Source: CBFGTV01 sp965652145 (GTDB lineage: Bacteria; Bacillota; Clostridia; Peptostreptococcales; Natronincolaceae). Taken from it: a stretch of DNA of 24,963 bases. Numbering within the stretch: the stretch's first letter is position 1; each line of letters begins with the position of its first letter. The notes under the pieces are model-generated. The model had not been told where the DNA came from. It ran no database searches and saw only the letters and a list, made by a program, of their open reading frames with translations. The stretch lies in the NCBI GenBank assembly GCA_965652145.1, contig CBFGTV010000051.1, forward strand, positions 1-24,963, in the 5' to 3' direction. Both the position numbers and the translations under genes were made by a program. Positions 1 through 7,921 of the stretch are shown one piece after another.

Positions 1-5
1 TTCGC

Positions 6-485
6 ATGATGATGAAGAAAAGAGATAAAGTACTAATGATTTGTTTAATTTCAATAATTTTATTTAATTGTTTTTTTATGATTATGTTAATTTACTACAA
101 TGATATTATAATTGTAGCAAATAATTTCTTTAAGAGCGTAAGCAAGGAATATTATTTATGGTATTTAGAAAGACCTATTGTAGACAATGAATTAATCATA
201 ATCGGCGTAACCAAGATTCTAAACATAGTATTTTCAGTAATTTTTTTATTAGAATTTTTCTATATAGTATTTAGCAAGAAATACATAAATGAAATTGAGA
301 AAAAGAATGTTATTCTATCTTTATTAATTGGCTTTATTATTTACTGTTTAAGTTTTATTTTAATAAAATATAGAGCTGAACATTATAAATTATTTATGAT
401 TCTTATTCCAACCGAAATATTTTCAATAATATTGCTAAATTTAATTTTAAAAGTTAAAAGAGTAGCCACTTTACAATTAAATTGA
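6..485 (+). CDS. Small integral membrane protein, unknown function
   Basis: I do not recognise this 159-residue protein. It has four hydrophobic stretches that look like membrane helices, at about residues 9-31, 64-89, 101-121 and 128-150, separated by short charged loops. The gene is very AT-rich compared with the central part of the window, with many ATA, TTA and AAA codons. Three consecutive ATG codons (6, 9 and 12) could each be the start, and the ribosome binding site lies outside or at the edge of the window, so the N-terminus is uncertain. No neighbour explains its role. Confidence 0.6.
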   Translation: MMMKKRDKVLMICLISIILFNCFFMIMLIYYNDIIIVANNFFKSVSKEYYLWYLERPIVDNELIIIGVTKILNIVFSVIFLLEFFYIVFSKKYINEIEKKNVILSLLIGFIIYCLSFILIKYRAEHYKLFMILIPTEIFSIILLNLILKVKRVATLQLN

Positions 486-676
486 TATTGTAAAATAATT
501 TAGAAGCATTTGTTTTTAGTTAGTTAAATCCCTTATACACTGACTTGTTTCCCTCTATAAAAAGAACTATAAGTCAACATGCCAGGATCTGTAACTGTAA
601 GCGATCATTGCTATAATTTTAGTAGCTAGTTTTGTAAGCTCCTTCGGCAAATTATTTTATTACTGAGGTGTGTATA
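486..676. other. AT-rich spacer without recognised content
   Basis: I see no convincing gene, terminator hairpin or RNA element in this stretch. It ends in the ribosome binding site (GAGGTG at about 665-670) of the next gene. Confidence 0.5.
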
Positions 677-1126
677 ATGCTTAATATAAAAAGAACCAAA
701 TTAATATTGGCTGTAATTCTCTGTTTACTAGTTACAATAATAAACAGTGCCGATTTTCACAATCCTTCAAGGGGCAATCGCAGGCCTGCAATTTCAGCAG
801 ATAGGGTTCATATTCATTATGGTATCGATAGTTCAGTAACCATTTTAACCAAGAAAGAAGATGTTTCTCAAATGGTGGATTTATATAACCGCATGGAAAT
901 AGGGCCCATTAGTAGACAGATGAATCCTTCAGACTTTTATACCGTCTATTATTTTCAAGATGAAAAAAATGTGGCCTTTTTAAATATTTACAACAAGGGC
1001 TTAACTAAAACCGGCTTTAAGGAATTATATGATGAATATGGTGATGTTAAAGCCTATGCCCTTGCACGTAAAATGTATTATCGTTTAAATGATGAAGAAT
1101 TACCCCGAGCCAGAATTAAAAGCTGA
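677..1126 (+). CDS. Exported protein of unknown function
   Basis: I do not recognise this 149-residue protein. A charged N-terminus (MLNIKRTK) followed by a hydrophobic run to about residue 23 and a small-residue region (NSA) looks like a signal peptide, so the product is probably secreted or surface-attached. The mature part is polar, with no obvious repeats and no cysteines. I chose the ATG at 677 because GAGGTG lies 6 nt upstream; the in-frame GTG at 668 overlaps that ribosome binding site. It may belong with the similarly exported product of the gene at 1419, but the two are separated by nearly 300 bp. Confidence 0.6.
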   Translation: MLNIKRTKLILAVILCLLVTIINSADFHNPSRGNRRPAISADRVHIHYGIDSSVTILTKKEDVSQMVDLYNRMEIGPISRQMNPSDFYTVYYFQDEKNVAFLNIYNKGLTKTGFKELYDEYGDVKAYALARKMYYRLNDEELPRARIKS

Positions 1127-1418
1127 CAATTTGATTGATTGCTTTCATTTGTTATTTACTTTAATCTTTCTTGATTTTCTTTTGTAGTTAAAGTTAATGT
1201 TAGGGTGTTTTAATTAAGCCCATAATTAACAATAACTTTATGTGTAGTAACTTTAAAACATGAATTATAAATAGGCCATGATAGTACATTGGTTTTTAAA
1301 GCTTCTTAATTGAATCTCTATCATATAATTTACCATATTTACATTAACTTTACAAAACCCTTAATTAATGTTAAAGTTAAATTGTTAATACTACAATACC
1401 AAAGAAAGGTGCTTAATA
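1127..1418. repeat. AT-rich spacer with repeated TTAAAGTTAA-like motifs
   Basis: This 292-bp spacer contains the motif TTAAAGTTAA or its complement at 1188-1197, 1232-1240 (partial), 1248-1256, 1344-1352 and 1371-1380. The copies at 1344-1352 and 1372-1380 are inverted relative to each other and could form a 9-bp stem with a 19-nt loop in the leader of the next gene. The motif could be a regulator binding site or a chance product of AT-rich sequence. Confidence 0.4.
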
Positions 1419-1841
1419 ATGAAGAACAATATTAAACTAAAAGGATTATTAGTACTCCTTTTACTTACAATTCCTTTTACTTTTTTTAAAGGTGATGCGC
1501 CTGATTCTTCAAAGGATATAGATTTTGAGGTTTCAACGGTTGCTGTGAAGGCTGATACCATAAATAATTCAAGAAGATTATATTTTAACAGCAATGGTCA
1601 ATTAATCACTGACATAAGTGAGCTAAATAGAGCCCTTCAACAAAGCAGCACTAAGCATACAGAATTAACAGCACAGCTCCCTTTCGATGATCAGGCAGCC
1701 AAAGAGGAATTATCTGAGGAAGAACGGATGAAATTAGAGGCCCATATTGAAAAGCTATCTCTTGAAGCCGCAGAATTAGAAAGAAAACTAAAGGAATATG
1801 CAAATAATAATAAACCCTATAATGTTCCAGTAAATGAATAA
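1419..1841 (+). CDS. Exported protein with C-terminal coiled coil, unknown function
   Basis: I do not recognise this 140-residue protein. An N-terminal MKNNIKLKG followed by a leucine-rich hydrophobic stretch to about residue 23 suggests a signal peptide or a single membrane anchor. The last third (about residues 88-130) is rich in Glu, Lys, Leu and Ala with heptad-like spacing, so it is probably a coiled coil. AAAGGTG sits upstream of the ATG. The gene ends just before a strong bidirectional terminator. Confidence 0.6.
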   Translation: MKNNIKLKGLLVLLLLTIPFTFFKGDAPDSSKDIDFEVSTVAVKADTINNSRRLYFNSNGQLITDISELNRALQQSSTKHTELTAQLPFDDQAAKEELSEEERMKLEAHIEKLSLEAAELERKLKEYANNNKPYNVPVNE

Positions 1842-1851
1842 ATCATAAAAC

Positions 1852-1893
1852 AAAAGCCCTTTCAAAACAATTGAAAAGGCTTTTTCTTTTTTT
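1852..1893. terminator. Bidirectional intrinsic terminator
   Basis: AGCC-C-TTTCAA pairs with TTGAAA-A-GGCT (stem arms 1855-1865 and 1871-1881) with one internal mismatch. A T-run follows on the plus strand. On the minus strand the stem is followed by TTTTGTTTT. It separates the convergent gene at 1419 and the nitrogenase-like operon. Confidence 0.8.
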
Positions 1894-3154
1894 AATATTT
1901 CTTCCCCAGCTCCCAGGCCTTGTCAAGCTCGAAAAGACATTGAATTAAATACAGAGCACCCTTAAAGCCCACAAAGGGGGTATAGGGGTAAATGGTATGC
2001 TTTAGCAGATTGGGATTGGCGATTTGCATCGTCAGCCTGCTTTGATGCTTAAATTCCAGTGAGGCCCCGTCGGCCATTAAAAGATACAGAGGGGTTTCCT
2101 TAAGATACTCCTCAATTTCGGCCTCACTCCACTGGCTTACCAAGAAGGGCTGCCATTTTTCAGGAACCTGGTCCTTAATTTCAGCAGATAGCTTGTGCTT
2201 TACAATAATCCTGTTAACCCGAAGCCCCAGCTCCTCCATAAAATCCGCCAGGCCAATTACTGTATCGTAATCCCCTACCAGAGCAACATCTTTAATGTCC
2301 TTTTCTCTAAGCATAAACTGGTAGCTCATCAGGTGCCTTTTAATTCTACTAATCCATTGGTTTAGGTAGCCTTCGTCCACCCGCTTTTTAAAGGCTCCTT
2401 CAATAGCCCTGATCCAAGAAACGGTACCGGCTAACCCATAGGGCCTGCCATGATGATAGGGAATGCCGTGGTTATCCTGCAATTCCTTGGCTGCCTTTAT
2501 TCCCTCTGCCCTCAGGACCAGATTAAATTCTGCCTGGCCGGCGGCTTCGATTTCACTAAGGGTAGTGTAGGCTGTAAAGAGGGTGCTGCAATGGGCCCCA
2601 AAGCCATCCTCCATGATGGCCTTAATTTCTTCTGCATCTGAGAGAAAGTTAAACTGATCCACATTAGTGCCAATCAAGCCATAATGATTTTTTCTTGTCG
2701 GTTGATTTTTAGGAACAAGCTGCTGACAAAGGAGCTTTAGGGTTTTTTCGATGCCCAGGGTATGGTCTCCGTGGTAGCCACCGGTGGTAATCGGAACTAA
2801 CCGTGCCTTTACCCTTGGCTGCATTTCATAGCATACGCTTTCAATGTCGGTACCAATCACTGCCGAGATGGAGGAGGCCATAATGAAAATATATTTAGGG
2901 TGATGATTTTCGTCAATTTCAATTATTGCCTTTTCAAGTCTTTCATGGGTGCCAAAGGAAATGTCGGTCTCGTCGATATGGGTTGTATAGACATTGGCCT
3001 TATGGCTGCCATTTAACTGCATCATTCCCTCCTGGGCAAAATGGGTGGTGCCTGCCGGGCCGAATTCAATAATGAAAATATCTGCTATGGTGCTGAGGGT
3101 CCATAGGGTACCCATTCGATCAGAGGGAATAGGAAAAAATTTATATAGCTCCAT
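1892..3154 (-). CDS. Nitrogenase component-1-like subunit (K-type), lacks cluster cysteines
   Basis: This 420-residue protein belongs to the nitrogenase component 1 / oxidoreductase superfamily (NifD/K, BchN/B, CfbD) and is the last gene of the operon. Visible family features are the N-terminal FGPAGTTH loop (residues 31-38), a TTHIDETDISFG segment (57-68) and ASSISAVIGTD (93-103). At the places where NifK carries P-cluster cysteines it has Thr/His (about 36-38) and Ser95, so it probably gives no cysteine to a shared Fe-S cluster. Its start overlaps the 3' end of the partner gene by 14 nt, with GGAGG upstream, which implies translational coupling and a heteromeric complex. In the family, electrons reach this complex from a NifH-like protein, which is encoded upstream. 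The substrate is not readable from sequence; a tetrapyrrole is my inference from the neighbouring haem-type transporter. Confidence 0.85.
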   Translation of the reverse strand: MELYKFFPIPSDRMGTLWTLSTIADIFIIEFGPAGTTHFAQEGMMQLNGSHKANVYTTHIDETDISFGTHERLEKAIIEIDENHHPKYIFIMASSISAVIGTDIESVCYEMQPRVKARLVPITTGGYHGDHTLGIEKTLKLLCQQLVPKNQPTRKNHYGLIGTNVDQFNFLSDAEEIKAIMEDGFGAHCSTLFTAYTTLSEIEAAGQAEFNLVLRAEGIKAAKELQDNHGIPYHHGRPYGLAGTVSWIRAIEGAFKKRVDEGYLNQWISRIKRHLMSYQFMLREKDIKDVALVGDYDTVIGLADFMEELGLRVNRIIVKHKLSAEIKDQVPEKWQPFLVSQWSEAEIEEYLKETPLYLLMADGASLEFKHQSRLTMQIANPNLLKHTIYPYTPFVGFKGALYLIQCLFELDKAWELGKKY

Positions 3155-4466
3155 GTCGCATACCTCCCTTTGAAGCCATGGCCATCATTTTTGCTTTCAT
3201 TTCCTCCTGTTGACCATAGCTTAACATAATCTTTTTAATAGCATAGAGGGGAATTTCAAAGCCCAGCTTTTTGGTTGCATCATCCAGCGTGATCTGTACG
3301 ATGTTTCGTTTTATTAAATTCATTGGGTTTTCATGACCGATATAAAAATCTGGCTTCAGCTGGTCATAGATTGACTGCATGGGGGCAATGTTGGCAATTC
3401 TGCTGATGTAGGGGTTTTGACCCTTTTCCTTGATTTCATCCATATAGATGCCGTCATTCTCATAAAGCTCCCTGACCTGTACTAAAAGGGGGGTCATGTC
3501 CAAATCACACAAAAAGCTGGCTACCTCCAGCGCCATCATGGGGGTGTTGCCATAGATAAAGGTTTTATCCTTTAACATGGCCCTGGCTTCCTCCATCAGG
3601 TTCCTTAATTGTGCCTCTTGCCCTTGGAGCTTATCCAGCAGCTTGATTTCAAGGGCTGATTCCAGCCTGGCATAACAGGCTTTTATCCGGTGGATGGAAA
3701 GATGCCTGTCGAAGTAAATATAATCTATATCAAAATCCCGCTTCATAGCTTTGGCCAAGGGCAGGGCAACAAAATCCGTTACAATATTCAGTTGAGCCCC
3801 TGGAACCTGACTAAGCTCAGCAATGGTACAGCTTGAAGGTACAACGGAATGAATGTCAACCCCTTCTTCCCTTAGCAGCTTAATTAGCTCGGTTTCTTCA
3901 ATGCCATGCTGACGATGGCCTAAAATATTGACGGTTTTAGGCCTTTTTTCCTGGGGCTCCATCAGAGTCACCAGCTTTTCGAGGCACCTTTCCATTCCGG
4001 GTATATGGCTGTTGCATTTAAAATGCTCGGTGGGTACCACCAATAGCTTTGCCGCCACCTCATGGGACATGGCCTGCCCCATGGCTTCAAAATCCTCACC
4101 AATCAGCTCCATCACACAGGTAGTTACAATCATAATTGCTTTGGGCTTGATTTTCTGATCAATTTCAATAATGATTTCCTTAATTTTTTCCTCACAGCCA
4201 AAGGTAATGTCATGCTTACTGGCTACAGCCGAATAAAAATTATCCCTTCCCTTTTGCCTTAGATGGGCAAAGTCCTTGGCATAATAGGTACACTCCTGGG
4301 TGCCCACCACCAAAACCACCAAATCCTCAATAAAGGAAGCAATCATGGCCACCCCAAAGAGGGGGCAATGGGTCCCTGGGAAAATGGCATGGGAAAGGGA
4401 TTGAATGTCTTCATTGGCCTGAATGTCTGCTAAACGTGCCAGGCCCGTCAAATCATATTTTTTCAT
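3141..4466 (-). CDS. Nitrogenase component-1-like subunit (D-type) with three cluster cysteines
   Basis: This 441-residue protein is the NifD/BchN-like partner of the downstream subunit. Three cysteines occupy the P-cluster positions of the family: Cys34 (GTHCPLFG), Cys59 (GTQECTYY) and Cys117 (TTCVMELIGED), so it can hold an Fe-S cluster. I do not see the FeMo-cofactor binding pattern of true nitrogenase, and nifE, nifN and nifB are not in the window. I chose the ATG at 4466 because GAGGTG lies just upstream; a longer in-frame reading to 4523 runs back into the ATPase gene. The ATPase gene overlaps the first 14 nt of this one. A dark-operative tetrapyrrole-reductase-like enzyme is the closest known arrangement; the exact substrate is unknown. 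Confidence 0.85.
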   Translation of the reverse strand: MKKYDLTGLARLADIQANEDIQSLSHAIFPGTHCPLFGVAMIASFIEDLVVLVVGTQECTYYAKDFAHLRQKGRDNFYSAVASKHDITFGCEEKIKEIIIEIDQKIKPKAIMIVTTCVMELIGEDFEAMGQAMSHEVAAKLLVVPTEHFKCNSHIPGMERCLEKLVTLMEPQEKRPKTVNILGHRQHGIEETELIKLLREEGVDIHSVVPSSCTIAELSQVPGAQLNIVTDFVALPLAKAMKRDFDIDYIYFDRHLSIHRIKACYARLESALEIKLLDKLQGQEAQLRNLMEEARAMLKDKTFIYGNTPMMALEVASFLCDLDMTPLLVQVRELYENDGIYMDEIKEKGQNPYISRIANIAPMQSIYDQLKPDFYIGHENPMNLIKRNIVQITLDDATKKLGFEIPLYAIKKIMLSYGQQEEMKAKMMAMASKGGMRHGAI

Positions 4467-5268
4467 GTTCGCACCTCTCTTCACAGCCTTTACAAACGCC
4501 AATGGGGTGGATAATAAATTCATCCTTTAATAAATCCCTACGGATACACACCTCAACGTTGTAGACCGATTCAATTAAATCCTCAGTTAATACTTCAACG
4601 GGGCTTCCCTCTGCGATGAGGGCCCCCTCCTTCATGACTACCACCCTGTGGCTGTACTTGGCAGCCTGGCTTAGGTCATGGAGTACCATAATCACCGTCA
4701 GCTTCAGCTCCTTGTTCAGATTCCGCAGAAGCTCCATCACCTCCAGCTGATGACAAATATCCAGGTAGGTGGTGGGCTCATCCAATAACAAAACCTGGGG
4801 CCTTTGAGCCAGGGCCATGGCGATCCATACCCGCTGCCTTTCTCCTCCTGAAAGGGACATTACTCGCTTATCCTCAAAGCCCTGTAGGGAGGTATGGTTG
4901 ATGGCCCAGCGGATAATTTCCTCATCTTCGTGATTTTTAGGTTGAAACCACCTTTTATGGGGCATTCTCCCGTAATAGATCAATTCCTTTACGGTAATAT
5001 CCTCAGGGCTTTTATTGTGCTGAGATAGGGTAGATATTTTACGGGCAATGCTTTTGACATTCATACTACCCATATCTTCCTTATCAAGATACACAAAGCC
5101 GGATTTTTGCTTTAAAAATCGTGAAACTGTTTTCAACAGGGTTGACTTTCCCGAGCCATTGGGGCCGATGATGGAAACCATTTGCCCCGGCTCAACCTTA
5201 AAGGAGAAATCCTGTACAATTACCTTTTCTGAATAGGCAATACACAAATTTTTAGCTTCTATCATCAA
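4453..5268 (-). CDS. ABC transporter ATPase, iron/haem/cobalamin type, with Cys-rich tail
   Basis: This 271-residue FecE/FhuC-type ATPase powers uptake through the adjacent permease. It has Walker A (GPNGSGKS, about residues 35-42), a Q-loop region, the signature LSGGERQR (about 139-146), Walker B (VLLLDEPT, about 159-166) and the switch histidine (VLHD). Its C-terminus carries an unusual tail with CKGCEERCE, after another Cys near residue 240, that ordinary FecE-type ATPases do not need. The start forms a 4-nt overlap with the permease stop, and the end overlaps the D-type subunit gene, so all are probably translated together. Confidence 0.93.
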   Translation of the reverse strand: MMIEAKNLCIAYSEKVIVQDFSFKVEPGQMVSIIGPNGSGKSTLLKTVSRFLKQKSGFVYLDKEDMGSMNVKSIARKISTLSQHNKSPEDITVKELIYYGRMPHKRWFQPKNHEDEEIIRWAINHTSLQGFEDKRVMSLSGGERQRVWIAMALAQRPQVLLLDEPTTYLDICHQLEVMELLRNLNKELKLTVIMVLHDLSQAAKYSHRVVVMKEGALIAEGSPVEVLTEDLIESVYNVEVCIRRDLLKDEFIIHPIGVCKGCEERCEHEKI

Positions 5269-6254
5269 GCATGCCCCCTTCTTAAAAGATACAGGAAAAA
5301 GGGCCCCCCAATGACCGCCATAATCACCCCAACCGGAAGCTCAATGGGATTCATAACGGTTCTGGCAAAGGTGTCCCCCAATAGCAGCAGGCTGCTGCCC
5401 AATATCACGCTAAAGGGAAGCAGGTGCTTGTAATCTGACCCAATTAACAGCCTGGCAATATGGGGAACAATTAAACCAACAAAGCCGATTACCCCCACCA
5501 GGGCGGTTGAAATGGCTGCAATAAATACAGCAACCAGAGAAATCAGCACCCTGTACCGGTTAATGTCTACCCCAAGGTTGCTGGACATTTCGTCTCCCAG
5601 CTGCAAAATATTGGCCTTTCTAATACATAGCATGGCCAATGTTAGCCCAATGAGGCTATAAATGGCCAAAACCCGTACATCATACCAGGTTTTTCCCGTT
5701 ACGCTGCCATTGACCCACAGTAAAACACCTTGAATTTTATCACTATGCAAAATGGATAACAGGGAGGTTCCTCCCCCTAAAATGGCATTGACCGCCACCC
5801 CCGCCAGGATAATCCTTACGGGCTTGATGCCGTCCTTCCAGGCCAGGCTATAGACCAGCCCACAGGCTATGGCCCCACCTATGAAGGACACTAGGGGAAC
5901 CAGGTAGCTGTATTGGGGTAAAAGCAGCATGATAATAATGGCCATCAGGCTTGCCCCGGAAGAAACCCCGGTTAAACCGGGGTCAGCCAAAGGGTTCTGC
6001 ATAACAGCCTGAAGCAAGGCCCCTGCCACAGCCAAATTGGCACCCACCATCATGGCAATAAAAATTCTGGGCAGCCTGATATTCATGATGATATTTCTGT
6101 CAGCAGACATTTCACTGCTGAAAATAGCACTAAATATACGGTCATAGCTGTATTCTACACTGCCCATTCTGATTGAAAAGAAGGCAATCAGTATAAGCAG
6201 CAGAAAAGAAACGGCAATGGTAAGGGGCTTTTTCCCCTTCTTCAGCTCTATCAT
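5265..6254 (-). CDS. FecCD-family ABC permease (haem/iron-complex type)
   Basis: This 329-residue hydrophobic protein has the length and pattern of BtuC/FhuB/IsdF permeases, with about ten membrane segments. Typical motifs are VRLPRI-like NIRLPRIFIAMMVGA near residue 60, GAxLQAVMQNPLADPG (about 83-98), GVIGFVGLIVPHIAR (about 254-268) and a C-terminal ELPVGVIMAVIGGPFFLYLL. GFVGLIVPH includes the cytoplasmic coupling region that contacts the ATPase. It lies 12 nt after the binding-protein gene and overlaps the ATPase gene by 4 nt. Family members import iron-siderophores, haem or cobalamin; the IsdE-like partner favours haem. Confidence 0.93.
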   Translation of the reverse strand: MIELKKGKKPLTIAVSFLLLILIAFFSIRMGSVEYSYDRIFSAIFSSEMSADRNIIMNIRLPRIFIAMMVGANLAVAGALLQAVMQNPLADPGLTGVSSGASLMAIIIMLLLPQYSYLVPLVSFIGGAIACGLVYSLAWKDGIKPVRIILAGVAVNAILGGGTSLLSILHSDKIQGVLLWVNGSVTGKTWYDVRVLAIYSLIGLTLAMLCIRKANILQLGDEMSSNLGVDINRYRVLISLVAVFIAAISTALVGVIGFVGLIVPHIARLLIGSDYKHLLPFSVILGSSLLLLGDTFARTVMNPIELPVGVIMAVIGGPFFLYLLRRGHA

Positions 6255-6266
6255 TTCTTTAGTCTC

Positions 6267-7169
6267 CTACTGATATAGTATTTCTGCCATTTTTTCCAGG
6301 GCCTCAATAGCTCTGATATTGGCCGTTACCCCAAAGTATTCCGGATCTAAATCGTAAACACGATGATTTTTAACCGCCTCCAGGTTCACCCAGAAGCCCT
6401 TTTCAAATTCCTTTTCAAAGGCAGCCTTGCTGACCTCGGGGGAAGCATGGGTTAACCTTAATATCATATCGGGGTTTAGGTCTGCAATGGTTTCAAGGCT
6501 AAAGGGCAGATAGGGCATGGGTCTATTTTCTCCTAATGAATCGGTTACATTGATGCCGCCCAGCATTTCTACCAGCCCCCCCGCATAGGAGTGCTTTGTC
6601 GCCAGCATAAAGCTTTCAGGGGTACCAAAGATCACCAGTACCCTTGGGGCCTCTTTCCCCTCAATTGAATTTAATACCTGCTGCTCCCTTTCCTTCATTT
6701 CATCCAATACTGCCTTAGCCTTTTCTTCCTTACCAAAATACTGACCTAGGCTTTCAATATTTTCTAAAATGTTCTGATAGGAGTTGTTGGAAAGAAACAT
6801 GGTTTCGATATTCTGTCCTTCAAAAAGGGCTTCGATGCTTTCCTTCAGACTTGCATCGGTAATATACAGCTCCGGGTTTAGGGAAACCACCTTTTCTAAA
6901 TCAGGGTTCATGGGCATACCAATTTCTGTGATACCATTAAATCTTTCGGGCAATGCCTTTTCGGTTGACACTACCCCCACCACATCCACATCAATCAAAT
7001 CTAAAATCTCTGCCGCTGCAACGGTGCCTGCAATAACCCTTAATTCCTGTTGCTGGGCCTCCGCCTGGGGCCCTTGGGGTACTGCTGTTCCTGGCTCGGT
7101 GTTGGTGGTTTTGCCACAGCCTGTCATCAGTACCGCTGCCAGCAAGCCCATTAGTATAATTTTTTTCAT
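6267..7169 (-). CDS. isdE: Haem-binding lipoprotein of ABC importer, IsdE-like
   Basis: This 300-residue lipoprotein has a signal peptide ending in the lipobox LMTGC (Cys18), so it is anchored outside the membrane. From memory of the Staphylococcus aureus IsdE sequence, several blocks line up: EIGMPMNP (83-89), FGTPESFMLATKHSY (181-195), LNPDMILRLTH (231-241) and VYDLDPEYFGVTAN (271-284). The two axial haem ligands of IsdE, a Met in the GxPM motif and a His in the RLxH motif, correspond to Met87 and His241 here. That supports haem or a related tetrapyrrole as ligand over a siderophore. The gene overlaps the NifH-like gene by 4 nt and precedes the permease. Cobalamin or another metal chelate remains possible. 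Confidence 0.82.
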   Translation of the reverse strand: MKKIILMGLLAAVLMTGCGKTTNTEPGTAVPQGPQAEAQQQELRVIAGTVAAAEILDLIDVDVVGVVSTEKALPERFNGITEIGMPMNPDLEKVVSLNPELYITDASLKESIEALFEGQNIETMFLSNNSYQNILENIESLGQYFGKEEKAKAVLDEMKEREQQVLNSIEGKEAPRVLVIFGTPESFMLATKHSYAGGLVEMLGGINVTDSLGENRPMPYLPFSLETIADLNPDMILRLTHASPEVSKAAFEKEFEKGFWVNLEAVKNHRVYDLDPEYFGVTANIRAIEALEKMAEILYQ

Positions 7170-7921
7170 TCCTCTGATCCCTCCATTATTTTTTTAGCCA
7201 GCTGGAAATAGATTTGGCTCATTTCGCTGTCAGGGAAGGCTTCTATCACTGTTTTACCTGCATTTTCTGCCTCCTGCACCAGGCTGTTTCTAGGGATATA
7301 ATGATAGATGCTGGTGTCAATTTCCTGACATAGCTTTTCTACCAGCTCCTGTTCGTTCTCAACATTTTTTGCATTCAAAATTAATCCCTCAAGCCGTGCG
7401 TAACCCCGGGCCTTAAACTGCCTGACTGCGTTGGAAATATTGGATGCTGCATACATCGACATCATTTCACCCGAGGTAACAATATAGACTTCCTTGGCAT
7501 ACTGGTTCCTAATGGGCATGGCAAAGCCGCCGCAAACCACGTCTCCTAAAACATCATAAACGACAATGTCTGGTTGGTAGGTTTCAAAGGCATTCAGTTC
7601 CTCCAGCTTTTCAAAGGCGGTAATAATCCCCCGGCCTGCACAGCCAATCCCGGGGGTAGGGCCTCCGGCCTCTACACACAATACACCATTGTAGCCTGCA
7701 AATACCATATCCTTTAGATCAACATCATCATTTTTTTCCTTTAAAACATCTAATACAGTGGGAATAAAGGCACCCCGCATCAAATTCTTCGTTGAATCAG
7801 CCTTGGGGTCGCAGCCTATTTGCATCACCCTGTAGCCTAAATGACTTAGGGCGGCCGACAGATTTGAAACGGTGGTGGATTTTCCTATTCCCCCTTTACC
7901 GTATATGGCTATTTTCTTCAT
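7166..7921 (-). CDS. NifH/BchL-like iron-sulfur ATPase
   Basis: This 251-residue protein is a nitrogenase reductase homologue that delivers electrons to a component-1-like complex with ATP hydrolysis. It has the P-loop GKGGIGKST (8-16), DPKADST (38-44), and the two cysteines that hold the [4Fe-4S] cluster between subunits of the dimer: Cys94 in GIGCAGRG and Cys130 in GDVVCGGF. It is shorter than typical NifH (about 270-295 residues). It overlaps the flavodoxin gene by 4 nt (ATGA) and the lipoprotein gene by 4 nt. With no nif biosynthesis genes around, I take it as the dedicated reductase for the two subunits encoded at the end of the operon. Confidence 0.9.
   Translation of the reverse strand: MKKIAIYGKGGIGKSTTVSNLSAALSHLGYRVMQIGCDPKADSTKNLMRGAFIPTVLDVLKEKNDDVDLKDMVFAGYNGVLCVEAGGPTPGIGCAGRGIITAFEKLEELNAFETYQPDIVVYDVLGDVVCGGFAMPIRNQYAKEVYIVTSGEMMSMYAASNISNAVRQFKARGYARLEGLILNAKNVENEQELVEKLCQEIDTSIYHYIPRNSLVQEAENAGKTVIEAFPDSEMSQIYFQLAKKIMEGSEE

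Noticed and set aside
1892..7921. A true nitrogen-fixation operon
   Set aside because: nifE, nifN, nifB and nifV are absent, one component-1 subunit lacks the P-cluster cysteines and the NifH-like protein is short. The linked transporter points elsewhere.
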